From Planococcus citri (lineage: Eukaryota; Arthropoda; Insecta; Hemiptera; Pseudococcidae), in NCBI RefSeq assembly GCF_950023065.1, contig NC_088681.1:39962836-40026835 (forward strand): a stretch of DNA of 64,000 bases. The letters run 5' to 3'. A program made the translations under genes and the position numbers. The notes beneath the pieces are model-generated. The model was not told the origin of the DNA and searched no databases. It was given only the letters and a program-made list of their open reading frames with translations. Positions 50,701 to 62,700 of this stretch are shown here, one piece after another (the first letter of the stretch is position 1; each line of letters begins with the position of its first letter).

Positions 50701-53700
50701 ATATGCCTCGAAAAATACACGTATAATTCGACTGTGGGCCAGTAGCACGATAAATCGTAATACCGATGTCACGATAAAATAAGGATACCTTGACGTAGGT
50801 ATCGGACTCGGTGTTTTTTTTTTCATTCGACTTTCTCTTATGGAAAAAAATAAAATAGCAAGGACAGGTTAATTGAGAAATGTTTTCGCGTAGGTCGCTT
50901 TTTCGAAGCAGAATTAATTTCCTAAATATGTGCAGGATTAAGAAGAGAAAAGTTTACGCCAGAATGAAAATGTGCATTGTGCGCGGAAGTACCATCAGAG
51001 TTTTTCTAATTTTGTTGTGGAAATTTGTCGACTATAATATAGGGTTAGCTTAGGCTGGGCTAATCGAACAGACGCACAGGGAAAGATTCGAAAAACAATG
51101 TTCGGCCTTATTACCGTTTATATCGAGTCCAGCGTACAGTTTTAAAAGTACAATGCGGTAGAAAAAGCTCGCAGAAAAGTTTACGGGTTGCCGGCAGGTA
51201 CATATAAGATAACACAGTTGCAATTACCTCCCACCCCCTATTACTCTGTATCCCTTATCCACTCTTATCTTTCGCTGGATCGACACACACACACTCTCAC
51301 TCGTACGAGAGTTGTGTATTATTGCACAACATACAATGTACTACATACCTAAAATCAATAGTTGATTATTTGTTGGGTTTAGAGCTTTTGTTATTGTTTT
51401 TTTTTTCTTCTCAAAAACGTTTAATAACGACGCTATATTTGACGTCGGTAGGTAACCTGCGGAGGCTCGCGTATCGAAAGAGAAAAAAACCCATGTACCA
51501 GGAAGAGTCGAGGTATTCAGAAAGAAAAACTACACAGCCGGTGAGAAAGGGAAAAAAGGTGCGCAATTCCGGTGGGTTTTTAATATGATACTAGTTGCCG
51601 GCCAGGAAAGAGATTGTTGTAAATAATGCAAACTCCAGAAAACGGGTCCCGAGAGTGTTAAAATATTCCGTTTCGGAATGGAATACATTAAAATGTTGCC
51701 GCTACATACCGACAAATGTACGATGATGGGGAGCAAGAAGGGAGGGGGTGTAGGATGGATGGTGGCTTCATCATGTGTATGGTTGGTAGTCTTCTCTCAG
51801 GGCTGGCTTGGGCGCCTAGAAATTCTGTTCTCTATGTTTTATACTACATAAGTTGTATGGTCCGAGCAGAGCGAGTGAAGCGATGGCCGAATTGCAAGAG
51901 TGTTTACAAGAAGAGAGGAAATAAATTGACCGCAATCTGGCCTTATATCCGTTACACGTCGCAAAGAGAGGGAGAAACAGAGAGATCACCGCCACCCATC
52001 GTCATGCTATCCTTCATTCCATCTCTTCTCGACTCTTTACCTATATTACGAGGATTAATAACGCATTTATCTCGAACGTGTTGTGCTGTATACCATACCT
52101 TTGAAGCGAGGTAAGACTATACAGAGCAAGGTTATCATTCTGGGTCGAGCTCTGTGCTATATATGAGGTGTTGCTCGAGGTTGGTAGCAGAAAAAGGGGT
52201 AGTTTTTGTCTAATGTGTGTGTGTACTACGATACCTATGTTATTACTCGCGCACGATTTAGGATCACGTTATTTATCCAATTTGCGGTTTATTTGCGAAA
52301 TGTTTTCTCAAAAGGTTAATTTAAGCTGCGCGAAAACTTGTTGGAATCGAGGTTTTATAGTTGTATAAAATAAGCTATCGCGTTGTGTAATCCTTTTTTT
52401 TCCCACACCGCACACCTTCGGATGGTGTTGGTCGGTTTCTCGTATACCATATACGAGTATACTATACTATGCTCGTTTTCTTCCTTCATTCTTTACTTCG
52501 ATGTGCTCTTTTGTTTGTACCCGGACCCACCTTCATCCCTTTTACTCTCTGTTTCTCTCATTTTCGCGCACCCTTCGTAAACACATGAGAAATGTTTGCT
52601 AAAAAAAAAAAGAGTAAAAATAAATAAATGAAAAAAAGCAAGGTTTTAAACCAACACGACGAAAAGAGTATACAGCGTTTCTTTTGCTCTGTATTCCTAT
52701 ACCTACGCGAGAAGAGGAAACGAGAAGGGATATTTTTTTCCCTTTTACGCACCCGTTTAATATTTTTCATTTGGGCGATTATGTCGTTTGTGTTTTACGA
52801 AAAGAAAATCTCCTATTAGCGTTAATGATGTGATTTTTCTTCGTCTTGTTGGCCCCGTGTTTCCTCTCACCACCTCATCGAAGAGGAAGTACCACGGTGA
52901 GATCGTAATAAAAATGGGATTTACGTGGCGAGTTTTCGACTCGAATATTACAAGTTGGTCGCTTTCGGCCGGATGAAAATTTTTCAAAGGGTAATTGGCT
53001 AATTATAGCCGGAGGTTTGTGTCATAGGTCAAATGAGGGCATTATAGATACGGTTTGTGTTTTTTTTTCAGTCGTTTTGTAAGGAATGTTTTTGTAAAAG
53101 GATAAAAAAGAAATAAATTAATAAGGGGTTTTATTTTTAAAATATCGTATCGAAGATTATTTGTGGTCTTAGTATTGAATTGAAGTTGACGTGGGAAAGG
53201 TTGCGTTAAAGTTGTTTGATGGGTTTGTGACCTTTTGAAATTTTTGATGAATTTATAATTATCTGCCTACGTATTTTATGAAAATAATCTAAATGATGAG
53301 ATGGTATTCGAGGAACAATAATTATTTTTTCTTTTCGATATTCGAACCGTCAGTCAGTCATTAAAAAAATAATTGAGAGTGGACTCATGACACTTTGATT
53401 CCAGGTTTAGAAATTTTTAAAATTTTGTAAAAATTTGAAAGAAAAAATGGGTTGACTGAACCTTCTGAAGTGGGTTCTCACCTTTCACTTCAGGGAACCA
53501 CCAAAAAAGTAGTCTTGGTATCAAATTATTGGTTTTCAAAAGAACGAAAATCAGCTTCTCACATTTTTTCAAAACTTCAGTGTGCTCAATCTTCCTCTAA
53601 AAAGTCAAAAGGTATGATTCTAAAAACCAGAAATCTGACACCTGTATTGCATTTTTCAAAATTTTGGGCTTAGTTCAGATTTTGGAGTAGAACATAAAAA

Positions 53701-56700
53701 AAATCATAGAAGTACAAGTACATATCTAGACCAATTAAGTATTTTGGTATCCGAAATTAAGGACTCAATTTCATTTACCTATGCGTGAATCACAACAATC
53801 GAAACTCAAGATGCCGATCAAACTGGAAATAGACTGGTGAAGACAGTATGAGCTACTGCCAGTCGCCACACTGAACGCCATTAAGAGGAAGAGAAAAGAG
53901 TATTTACTCAACCTCGCAATCAATAAATGGCAGGCGGACTGGACAGACTCCAAAGCGCTTAAGACAAAACGATTTATACCCAATATCAGGGAAAGACTTT
54001 GTAATGGACTGGTAGTCAATACATATGAGACGTAGTTGCTGACATGCTGACAGAGCATGGGGACATAGGCCAGTACCTATTTAAAAAGCCCAAGAAGAGG
54101 GACTCCCCTACTTGCTTGAGATGTGACACTGGAGAAGCTGAAGATACTCCTCACATTGTGTGGAGTAGTCCCAGATATAACAAAGCTCGAGACAAGCTCA
54201 AGCAGGCCCTGTGAATTGCCCAAACAGCTCAGGCAGGGAGGCAGACCATTCTCAGTCTTTGCCAGCAAAGCATTAACCATGAAGACACGCCAGCAAAGTG
54301 AGAGTGATGCTGCATGATCAAGTATCTGAACGCAGCAGGAGCTAGCTAGTAGTGAGATCTGGCCTATCAAGGACACATAGCATCTATAGGTGCAAGGGCC
54401 AGGAATGCTACCCCTGACTTGCAAATCATGTGACTATTGAAGAAGAACCCAGCAGCAAAGCGGAACTAGAGGAAGCCGAGCTTGCAGTCAACATCACCAA
54501 AGCTGAAGAAGACACCAGCAGTGAAGCGGATGAAGAGGAAGCTGAGTTTGCAGAAACACCAAACCAGACAATCACCACCCATCAAAGCGGATCCAAGCAG
54601 CAAAGTGGATGGAGAGGAAACCAAGCTGCTAACCACCAGAAAGTAAAATAAGTTAACTATTTTGTTAAAGTTATGTAGAAAAATTGTAAATTTTGATTTT
54701 TGTTAGAATTAAGTTAAAGTTAATTATAAGTGACCAGTGATGATCCATATTTAACAATTGAAAATAAAACAAAGTGTGTTACTACGTATGGTGAGCCATC
54801 AAAAAAAAAAAAAAAAAAAAAAAAAAGTGGATGAAAACTAAATAGTTGTAGGAACTGTGAAAGGAAGAACAACAAATCTGAAAGAAATGAATCATTGTGC
54901 TCATAAACTACAACTCAAAACCAACCTAATTAAAAACTAGTGATTTTGAATCAGTAAAATAAGCATAGCAATGATGATTATCACCCCCAAAGTGTTGTTC
55001 ATCACACGATTCAGTGTTGAGAAACATCAACAAAGTGTCCTACAAAATCCTTAAATAAAAATGAGGGACAAGGAAATTTGTTTAAATTTTGACTTTGAAC
55101 AGAATGTTTCTCAGAATTTACTCCTCCAACCGTCTGAAGAGGAACGGCACTGTTTTTCGAATCATAAGTATGATTAATTTGTCAGATTCAGTTTCTTCAA
55201 AAGTTTTTATTATTTTACTCATTTTTTTATTTTTTCAACTCTGGAGTTTTTTTTTTATTTTTAACAACAATGGCCAGAAAAAAAACCTCGAAGCCTCTAT
55301 TGAACTTTTTGGGTCGCCAATTTTAAGACCGAAACTTTTCCTTACTTAGGTATTCAAACATTTTTCTGCAATTTGAGTGATGGATTTTTTTGTGAAAAGT
55401 GAGAGATGTGAAAATTTTCAGAATTGAAATTTGAGTCATTTTTATGGATTGAAAAGAAGGTTCTGAGAAGTTGGTAAAAAATAGTTGAAAGAGTGAGTCA
55501 ATTTTTTTTCCTAAATTTTAGTTGGTTTTGAAAATTTTTGAAGAGGAAAAAGTTTTGACCCTTTTCAAATCTTTCTTCTCTCACAAAAAATATTTTGAAA
55601 TATTTGAGAAAACGTCCCGTTAACATTCTTGCTTTTGTTCCGTTTGTTAGACAGACACTTCGAAAATTACTGGTCATAAACAACTCTCTGGAATTCCCCC
55701 TCCCCGGCAGTAGGATTGAAATCTCACAAGAGAGGTATCCCAAGTGGAACAAACAGTTTTGAACCGGACAAAGCTAGGCCGGAATGAGCATGTAAAAATA
55801 GGTAGGCCTACATCACTAGCCAAACTTTGTGGTGTGAATTTTTTCATATCAAATGTGGGTTGTTTTAAAAAAAATCAAAAATTTTACTACATTGACCTAT
55901 AAAGCTGAAATTTTGTGTATACTTTATTTTCGACTGAAGAAATCGATTGAAAATGCTTTAGAGTGCCTAGTTTTGAGGAGTTCTGGTGCCCATAGCTGAT
56001 TTTTGAAGATTAGGGTTTTCACAGAATTTACCCAAATGAAGTTTGGATACCGAAAATCTCTCTTATTACCTGATTTCAACATGCTGAGTAAACCAGAGAT
56101 GGTTTAAAACCGTTCTGGAGCCTTCAGCGATTTTTTAGAAATTTCAATTTCCCAAAAAATGCAACAAAATTTACCCAAATTAACTTTGTTTGTTCAGAGA
56201 TTTCAAAGAAAAAAAAATACAATGAAAGTATTGTTCAGAACTGGCGCTTTGGCACTTACCGATTTTGGAAATCAATAAATCATTATGTTTTTTTTTGAGT
56301 GGGAGGGGGAGGGGGGTGATGTGTAATCCAACAGCGAACCCACAGACTCAAACTAAATCTAATTTTGACAGATTTTATGACTTTTTTTTTTTTTGAAAAA
56401 CAGGAGTCTTCAAAACGCCTTGAAACTAGTTCTAGTTGTTTCAGCACGTTGAAATCAAAGTATAGAGTGAATTTTAGCTCTCCAACTTTGTTTTAGTTAA
56501 GCTTTTTGGAAATTTCAGTTTTCAAAAATCTGTTGGAGGCTCCAGAACTGCTCAAAACGATTCGAAACTATTGTTAATCGATTCGGTGAGTCGAAAATAG
56601 AATAAGTATACAAAATTTCATTTTTCTAAGTCAATTTGGTAACATTTTGATTTTTTTCTCGGTTTTGGACCAAATTCAATTTTTTAAAAATTCACCAAAA

Positions 56701-59700
56701 AACAAAAAAATGCATTTTAGAGTCTGAAATTTTGCAGGTGATATATTTCTACATGTTCTTTTTTGATCTAGTTTTTCAATTTTTGGGCCAGTTGGGGGTC
56801 AAAATGTGAAATAATATCATCGAATATTTCACTCGTTTTCGCATTTTTTCGGGTTTTGTTTTGATTAAACGATGGGAGGGAGGGGTTCCTTTTCTTGGAA
56901 AAACTTTATTTTGTAAAGAAATTTAATTTAAATTGGGATAATGGGCATACTTAACGATTTCGAGTTCTATTAAAATTCAATGTGTGTAGACTGTAGACTT
57001 GACATCTCAAAAATTCCAGAAATATTGAGCCAACCGATGATAATTTTTCCGATTGACGTTGAATCCACCGAATTTTGAAAAAAAAGTTCGTCAAAAATGA
57101 AGAGATGTGAAATTTAACATTTTTTTATCATATTATAACCTGGCTCAATCAATTTTCACAAAAAAGAAAGCTGCTTCTGTTGAAAAAAAATTCCAAAGAT
57201 TTAAGCCTCAAAAACTATACGAGAATTTGCTAACTATGAAAAATTGTTTAAAAAACCATCTCCGACAATTTCGCCGCGAAAAATTTTTCTCATCGCATTT
57301 GCCTAAAACCTTCGGCAGAAATAAAAGCAAAAAAATCTCCCACGTTCGTTCAACAACATCGCGCCCATATACAGCATATTCGTACGTATGTATCTACGTA
57401 TAAACTTGAGAAAATTTATTAGAGACACATTACATAAGGAAAAAGCGAAGAAAGGGTTTCGCGGCTTAAAGTAAAAGTGATTTTATCCAGACAACAGGAA
57501 GCTGAAATTTGTTACATATAACGCGACACTGTTTGTTTTATGTCATAAAAGGGGAGAGAAAGTTCATAAGTCGAGTATTTTTGCCTCTTTCTCTCTTTCT
57601 TTCCACGTATATATGTGTACACTTTCGCTTCGGCTGTTTCGGTATACGAGTATTTCTCTCTTTCGCCAGAGAAGAAGTTTCACATACGGCGGCGAAAAGT
57701 TTTGTAATAATTCGAAGCAACGATCATAAATTATATTTAATATACTTACATTCAACATCTACAATAATACGTTTACTAACTGACGGTGGTACGCCGTTTG
57801 TCGCTATACACAAATATGCTCCCATATCCGTCCTGCTGATTTTGGTGATTGTTAAATTCTCTCCGTTGTGCATGTTAACTGAAACTGGCGAAACAAAATT
57901 TTTTCGTATAAATAACAAGACACGCGTGTACAGTACACGTATAAGTTTCAGTAAAACAAAAAAATTATCCGGCGAAGGAAACGCGGCCGCTTTAACCTAA
58001 TCCTATATTTATATACGAGGCAAATATTAGGTTATATCCAATTTTTTTATTTCACTCCTACGGTATAACACATATAACAGCGTAGAAAAGTTATGGCTGT
58101 TGGCGTTAAAACGATAAAATCAACCGATAAATGGAAAATTTATTACAGACGGTGTATTTTTTCGCGATTTTTCAACCCTCCTCGTCCTCTTTCCCTCCTT
58201 TTTGGTTGGATGTTGAAGGAGCGAAGAGTTCGCTAAGACGTCATTTTGCCAGCAGCGAGCACGAGCGTGACGAGGAAAAAGCAGACATTTTTGGAATTTT
58301 AGTCCGCGTTATGGACGGTCAACATAGTTTAATTAGTGAACCTTTCGGGTCACCGAGGTACCATATTTAATGAATATTTCATTACGAGTGTGTTGTCGTC
58401 GCGTACTGTCGTGTAATTCCTATTTATGAAGTGTGAAAAGCAATGGGTATAGTTTGGTACTCGTGTGGCGGTGTCGCAAAATAATCTAAACCGATATTAC
58501 CTGCAGCGAGAATATTGGAAATCGGCCATGAAGACTGTGAGACGTATTTTATATGTCATTCGAAAGAGTTGAGAATAGAGCAGGTAAGGACTAAAGCTCT
58601 TTAGTGCGGACTGGGACATTTTGAGGCCCCTGGCAGATGCACTGAATGGGGCCCTCAAAAGTTTACCCCCCCCTGAACCTTTCTACTGCTGTTTTTTCTC
58701 AGGTTCGGATACTTGAATGCGAGTTGTACAATTGTTTTTTTTTTAATTTTTTATTCACTTTTCCAAAAATAAGTCCATCTGACTTCTGACAAGAAAAAAT
58801 TGAAGTTTTTTTGAGGAGGAGGAGGGGGGGGGTGACTGAAAATTTGCCAATTGGTATGAGATGAGGAGTTTTTAAGATGGTACAATTTTGCTAACTGATA
58901 TAATACTCACATCAAGTTGCAGGGTTCGTAAAAAATTATTATTTTCATTTTCGAATTTATGCAAATTTCAGACTGAGATTTTTTTAGTTTAGAGATAAGA
59001 ATTGGCCCCAGCAAAGCAAGGGAAAAAGCTTTCAAATATTCTGGTTTCGGGAAATAAAAAACAATGTTTGAAAATGTTTGTTCATTTTTTTATTCAAAAT
59101 TTTAGAATTTGAATGATGACAAAGGTAAAAAGGAACCTTTTAGCGAGAAGTTGTTAAATTAGAAAAAATAACTCTTGCTTCTCAGTTTTTACTATTTATT
59201 AGTGCGAAGCTTTTCAAACACCAAGTGTTCATCATCAGGCTTAAATCACTATTGAACAAGATAACCAAGTCTACAAGCTTATATGTATAAATGTACTAGT
59301 GTACAAGGGTGTGGTCATGTGAAAGAGGGTGTGGTTGTAGGTGAGGATGTGGTAGGAGTCATGTCTTCAAGTTTGGTTTCAATGACAGAAAGTAGGATAT
59401 TTTCTAAGGGTTTTAAGTCATTATTTAGTAAATTTGTTTTGTTTTTCTTCATGGCTATTGCTTCCCTAATGTTTAATTGAGATGGTGTATCTATTTTTTG
59501 TATGAGGTTCAGGTTTTCAAAGCAAGTAGTGTGGTTGGTGGCAATGAGATGATCTGAGAGAGCAGACTTATTTTCATATTAAGTAAGCAGACCCGAGTGA
59601 AGCAAGGGCAAGGCTTCCGAGTGAAGCAAGGGCAGGGCTCGTACTCAATTTTACTCCCAAAAAAGTAATTTTGTAACTGAAAAAGCTCAAAAAAGTAGGT

Positions 59701-62700
59701 AACTTGAAAGTAGCCAAAAAAGTAACAAAATGCGAGTAAAACATTTTAATACAAAAAAAAATCACAAAAAAATCAAAATAAGTATTACGAATTGAAATGT
59801 ATTTAATTTTGAAAAGTTGAACTATTTTGAAACTTTTTGGTGAAAAATCGAGACTTTATGACAATTTTTGGGCAGCGAAGTAAGGATTTTGGCAATTTTT
59901 GACAAAAAAGGCAATTCTTGGAAAAATAAAACCAGACTGACAAATCTTAATAAAAGGAACAACGGTTTTTTGACCGTTTCTGGCAAAAAAAAATATATAT
60001 TTGGACAATTTAAAAAAAAATAAAAAATTCTCCTGAAAAAACGACTATTTTTAAAAAATTTGTTAAAAAGCGAAGATTTTAAATTTTTTTTGGCAAACAG
60101 CAGAATTTTGACAATTTTTTGCGAAAAGAACTTTGTGAGAATATTAGCAAAAAGAGCTTGCATTTTGGCAATTTCTGGAAATACCTATAAGCCGGGCTTT
60201 TACATAATTTTGGAGAAGGAAAATTTTAAAAAAGAAAATTTGATAATTTTAGTACCTAATCGTTACCTTAATGCCAAATCCGTGTGTGTACATCCAAAAA
60301 CAAATCATCTTTTTGCGTCACTGATAAGATTCTGGGATGCCCTGAATTGAAAAATTTGCATCTGAGTGCAGTAAAAGTGCACCACGAAAGATGCACGAAG
60401 CTAACCGATGTTCAATCAGAACTCAACAAACCCTTCTGAACATATCCGAACCTTATCAGTGATGCGTAAAATTGTACTTTTTTTGTATGGACATACTCGG
60501 ATTTGGCATTAAGGTAACGTAATGCTCAGCAATTTTTGAAAATACAAAATTAAGCACATTTTTTCGCAAATTCTTTTCAAAAAGTGAGATTTTGCACTTT
60601 GCAACTTATGGCAACTTTACTTAAAAAAAATCGAGAACTTTTCAACTGCGAAAAAATTAGATTTTCAGCAATAGGTGTAAGGTGGCATTATGGCCTCACT
60701 GTTTTGGCAGTGGATTATGTAATGATTCCTTAAGTTGGTGAGATCCTATAAGTATCAATAATTCGATCCTTTAGGTCTCGACAACTTGATGATCGTTTGA
60801 TTTATTAAGGTAAGAAGCAAGTATTTAATTTGAAGGATGTACTCAAGAATCAGCGGGGGTTTGCATTCTTAACATTTTTATAATTCCTATATATTTTGAT
60901 AACGTGGTGCTAGCTTATAATCTCTCAAGATCGACCCAAAACTGCAGGTATAACTTTAGCTAGATTTGATCTCAAGATTACTTCTTGTTTGTCCATTGTG
61001 GTAGATACGTGAGTCGGAATGGTCCTGAGCGATCTATGAATCGTTGGTCTGAGCAATTAGCCCTCTGCCATAGTGTATAGCGGCTATGGAGAGTAAATGT
61101 GTATTTCAATAGTTTTAAGTAAATTCAATCTCCTTTGCAGGAATAGTTAATGTGATTTTGACATGTGATTAGGTTTCATACATAGCCATATTCTCCTAAT
61201 CTCATTTATAGGAATGTGTATATTTCAAAAAACCTTATGTATTTAAGAGACCAAATGTGATTTGACTACAACGATTACATTGGTGAAACGAATCTGTCTT
61301 TTAATTATTTCGCGAATCCGTGAGCTTAACTGATGCATAGATCTGTTTATTATGTTGACGTATGCGACACTTATGTGGTATAAGCTGAGCTAGCAAGGGG
61401 TAAGTAAATAGTTTCTTCTTGATATTAAAATATTTGTATAAGGATATTTTTAATCTTTCACTCGTTAGGGAATTATTCTCATCCTTCCACCATATCGTAT
61501 TTTGTGCTTGTATACAGTCTAACATAGGGAAGACTTTTGGACAATTTTAGGGAAAAAATAAAACTTTTTAGATACTTTTTGTAAAAAATCGAGAATTTTG
61601 TCAATTTTAAGCAAAAAGCAAGACTGAGTGCTTTTGGGGAAAAGCGCGAATTTTTGACAATTATTGTCCAAAAAAAATGATACGTACTTTTTCGCAATCT
61701 TCGTTGAAAATGGTATAGTGACATTTTTTGGTCATTGATATTATTTTGGCCTTTGGGTAAAAAAGTCGGATTTTCAGGTGATTTTTAGAAAGGGGAATGG
61801 ATACTTCTCAAATTTTCTTTGCAAAAAACTGAACATTTTTGGCAAGAAATGAGGCTATTTGAAAATTTTGACAAAAGGTGACATTTTTAGCTATTTTTGA
61901 CAGAAAAGTGGACTTTGACTATTTTGCATCATAGCCAGTTGGAGCCCAAACGGAGCAAGGGCAAAATCGTTCAAAAATTCATATTTTAAGAGATGAAAAA
62001 AATATTTTTTTATTGTTTTTTTACGACGAGTTTACCTATTTTTTGGCTCTACAATTTTAAAATTTGAATATTGAATATCTAATTAAAAATTTCAATTATG
62101 GAATAAGAAAAAAAGCAAACAGGCTTGAGCGAAGCGAGGGGAAAAGTTAGCAGAAGTTCATGTTTAGAGAGAGTGAATACGTATAATATATTTTTGGTTT
62201 TAACATGGGCCTCTTAGTGTTTGGGAGCACCTGGCGATCGCCAGTCAACATCATAAGCCAGTCCACCACTGGAATAGAGGATTTTAACTTGTAGAGGTTT
62301 CGAAATGCGTAGAATGCTTTGGAAACTTATTCAAGCCTTCAATATGTTGAAATTTGTGTAAAACATTGAGAACCATTTTTTTTTTTTTTAGTCAGAATGG
62401 AACGTGAACTTGAAAGTTTCGCTGTTTTTTAAAATATTCAAAAAATTACCAAACATTGAAAAAACAAATTTCGATAGATTTAAATTCGAGTTTGGTATCC
62501 TCACAAACCTGCTCCATCTATTTCAAATTGTACAGGAAAAAAAAAAGGTAGCTTCGAAGTGATTCTTTTGTTGATCAGTGAAAAGTGAAAACGTCGAGAT
62601 ATACATTGGAAAAGTATAGGTATTCGTATCAAAGGGTATAAAAAAGATATGAATGAAAAAAAAGCAGAACTCGTGCCGCTGATTTTAACTCGGTAAATAT

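Larger units (their letters stand above)
45881..57749 (-). other. Intron of the Ig gene (11.9 kb)
   Basis: It contains a short tandem duplication (48520-48717), a CAAAAATTG-family copy (48770-49500) and a 5'-truncated LINE with poly(A) (53835-54826). T-rich runs are common at 46.9-47.1 kb. The 132-codon frame at 51716-52114 has no recognisable domain. Nothing else could be named. Confidence 0.7.

Noticed and set aside
51716..52114. 132-codon + strand open frame
   Set aside because: No family resemblance; low-complexity start and no supporting context.
54077..54424. 115-codon - strand open frame with Cys-rich sequence
   Set aside because: Antisense of the LINE remnant, whose + strand shows the recognisable knuckle and poly(A).
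57509..58000. 163-codon + strand open frame
   Set aside because: It runs antisense through the Ig2 exon 57750-57878, which explains its openness; it is a shadow.
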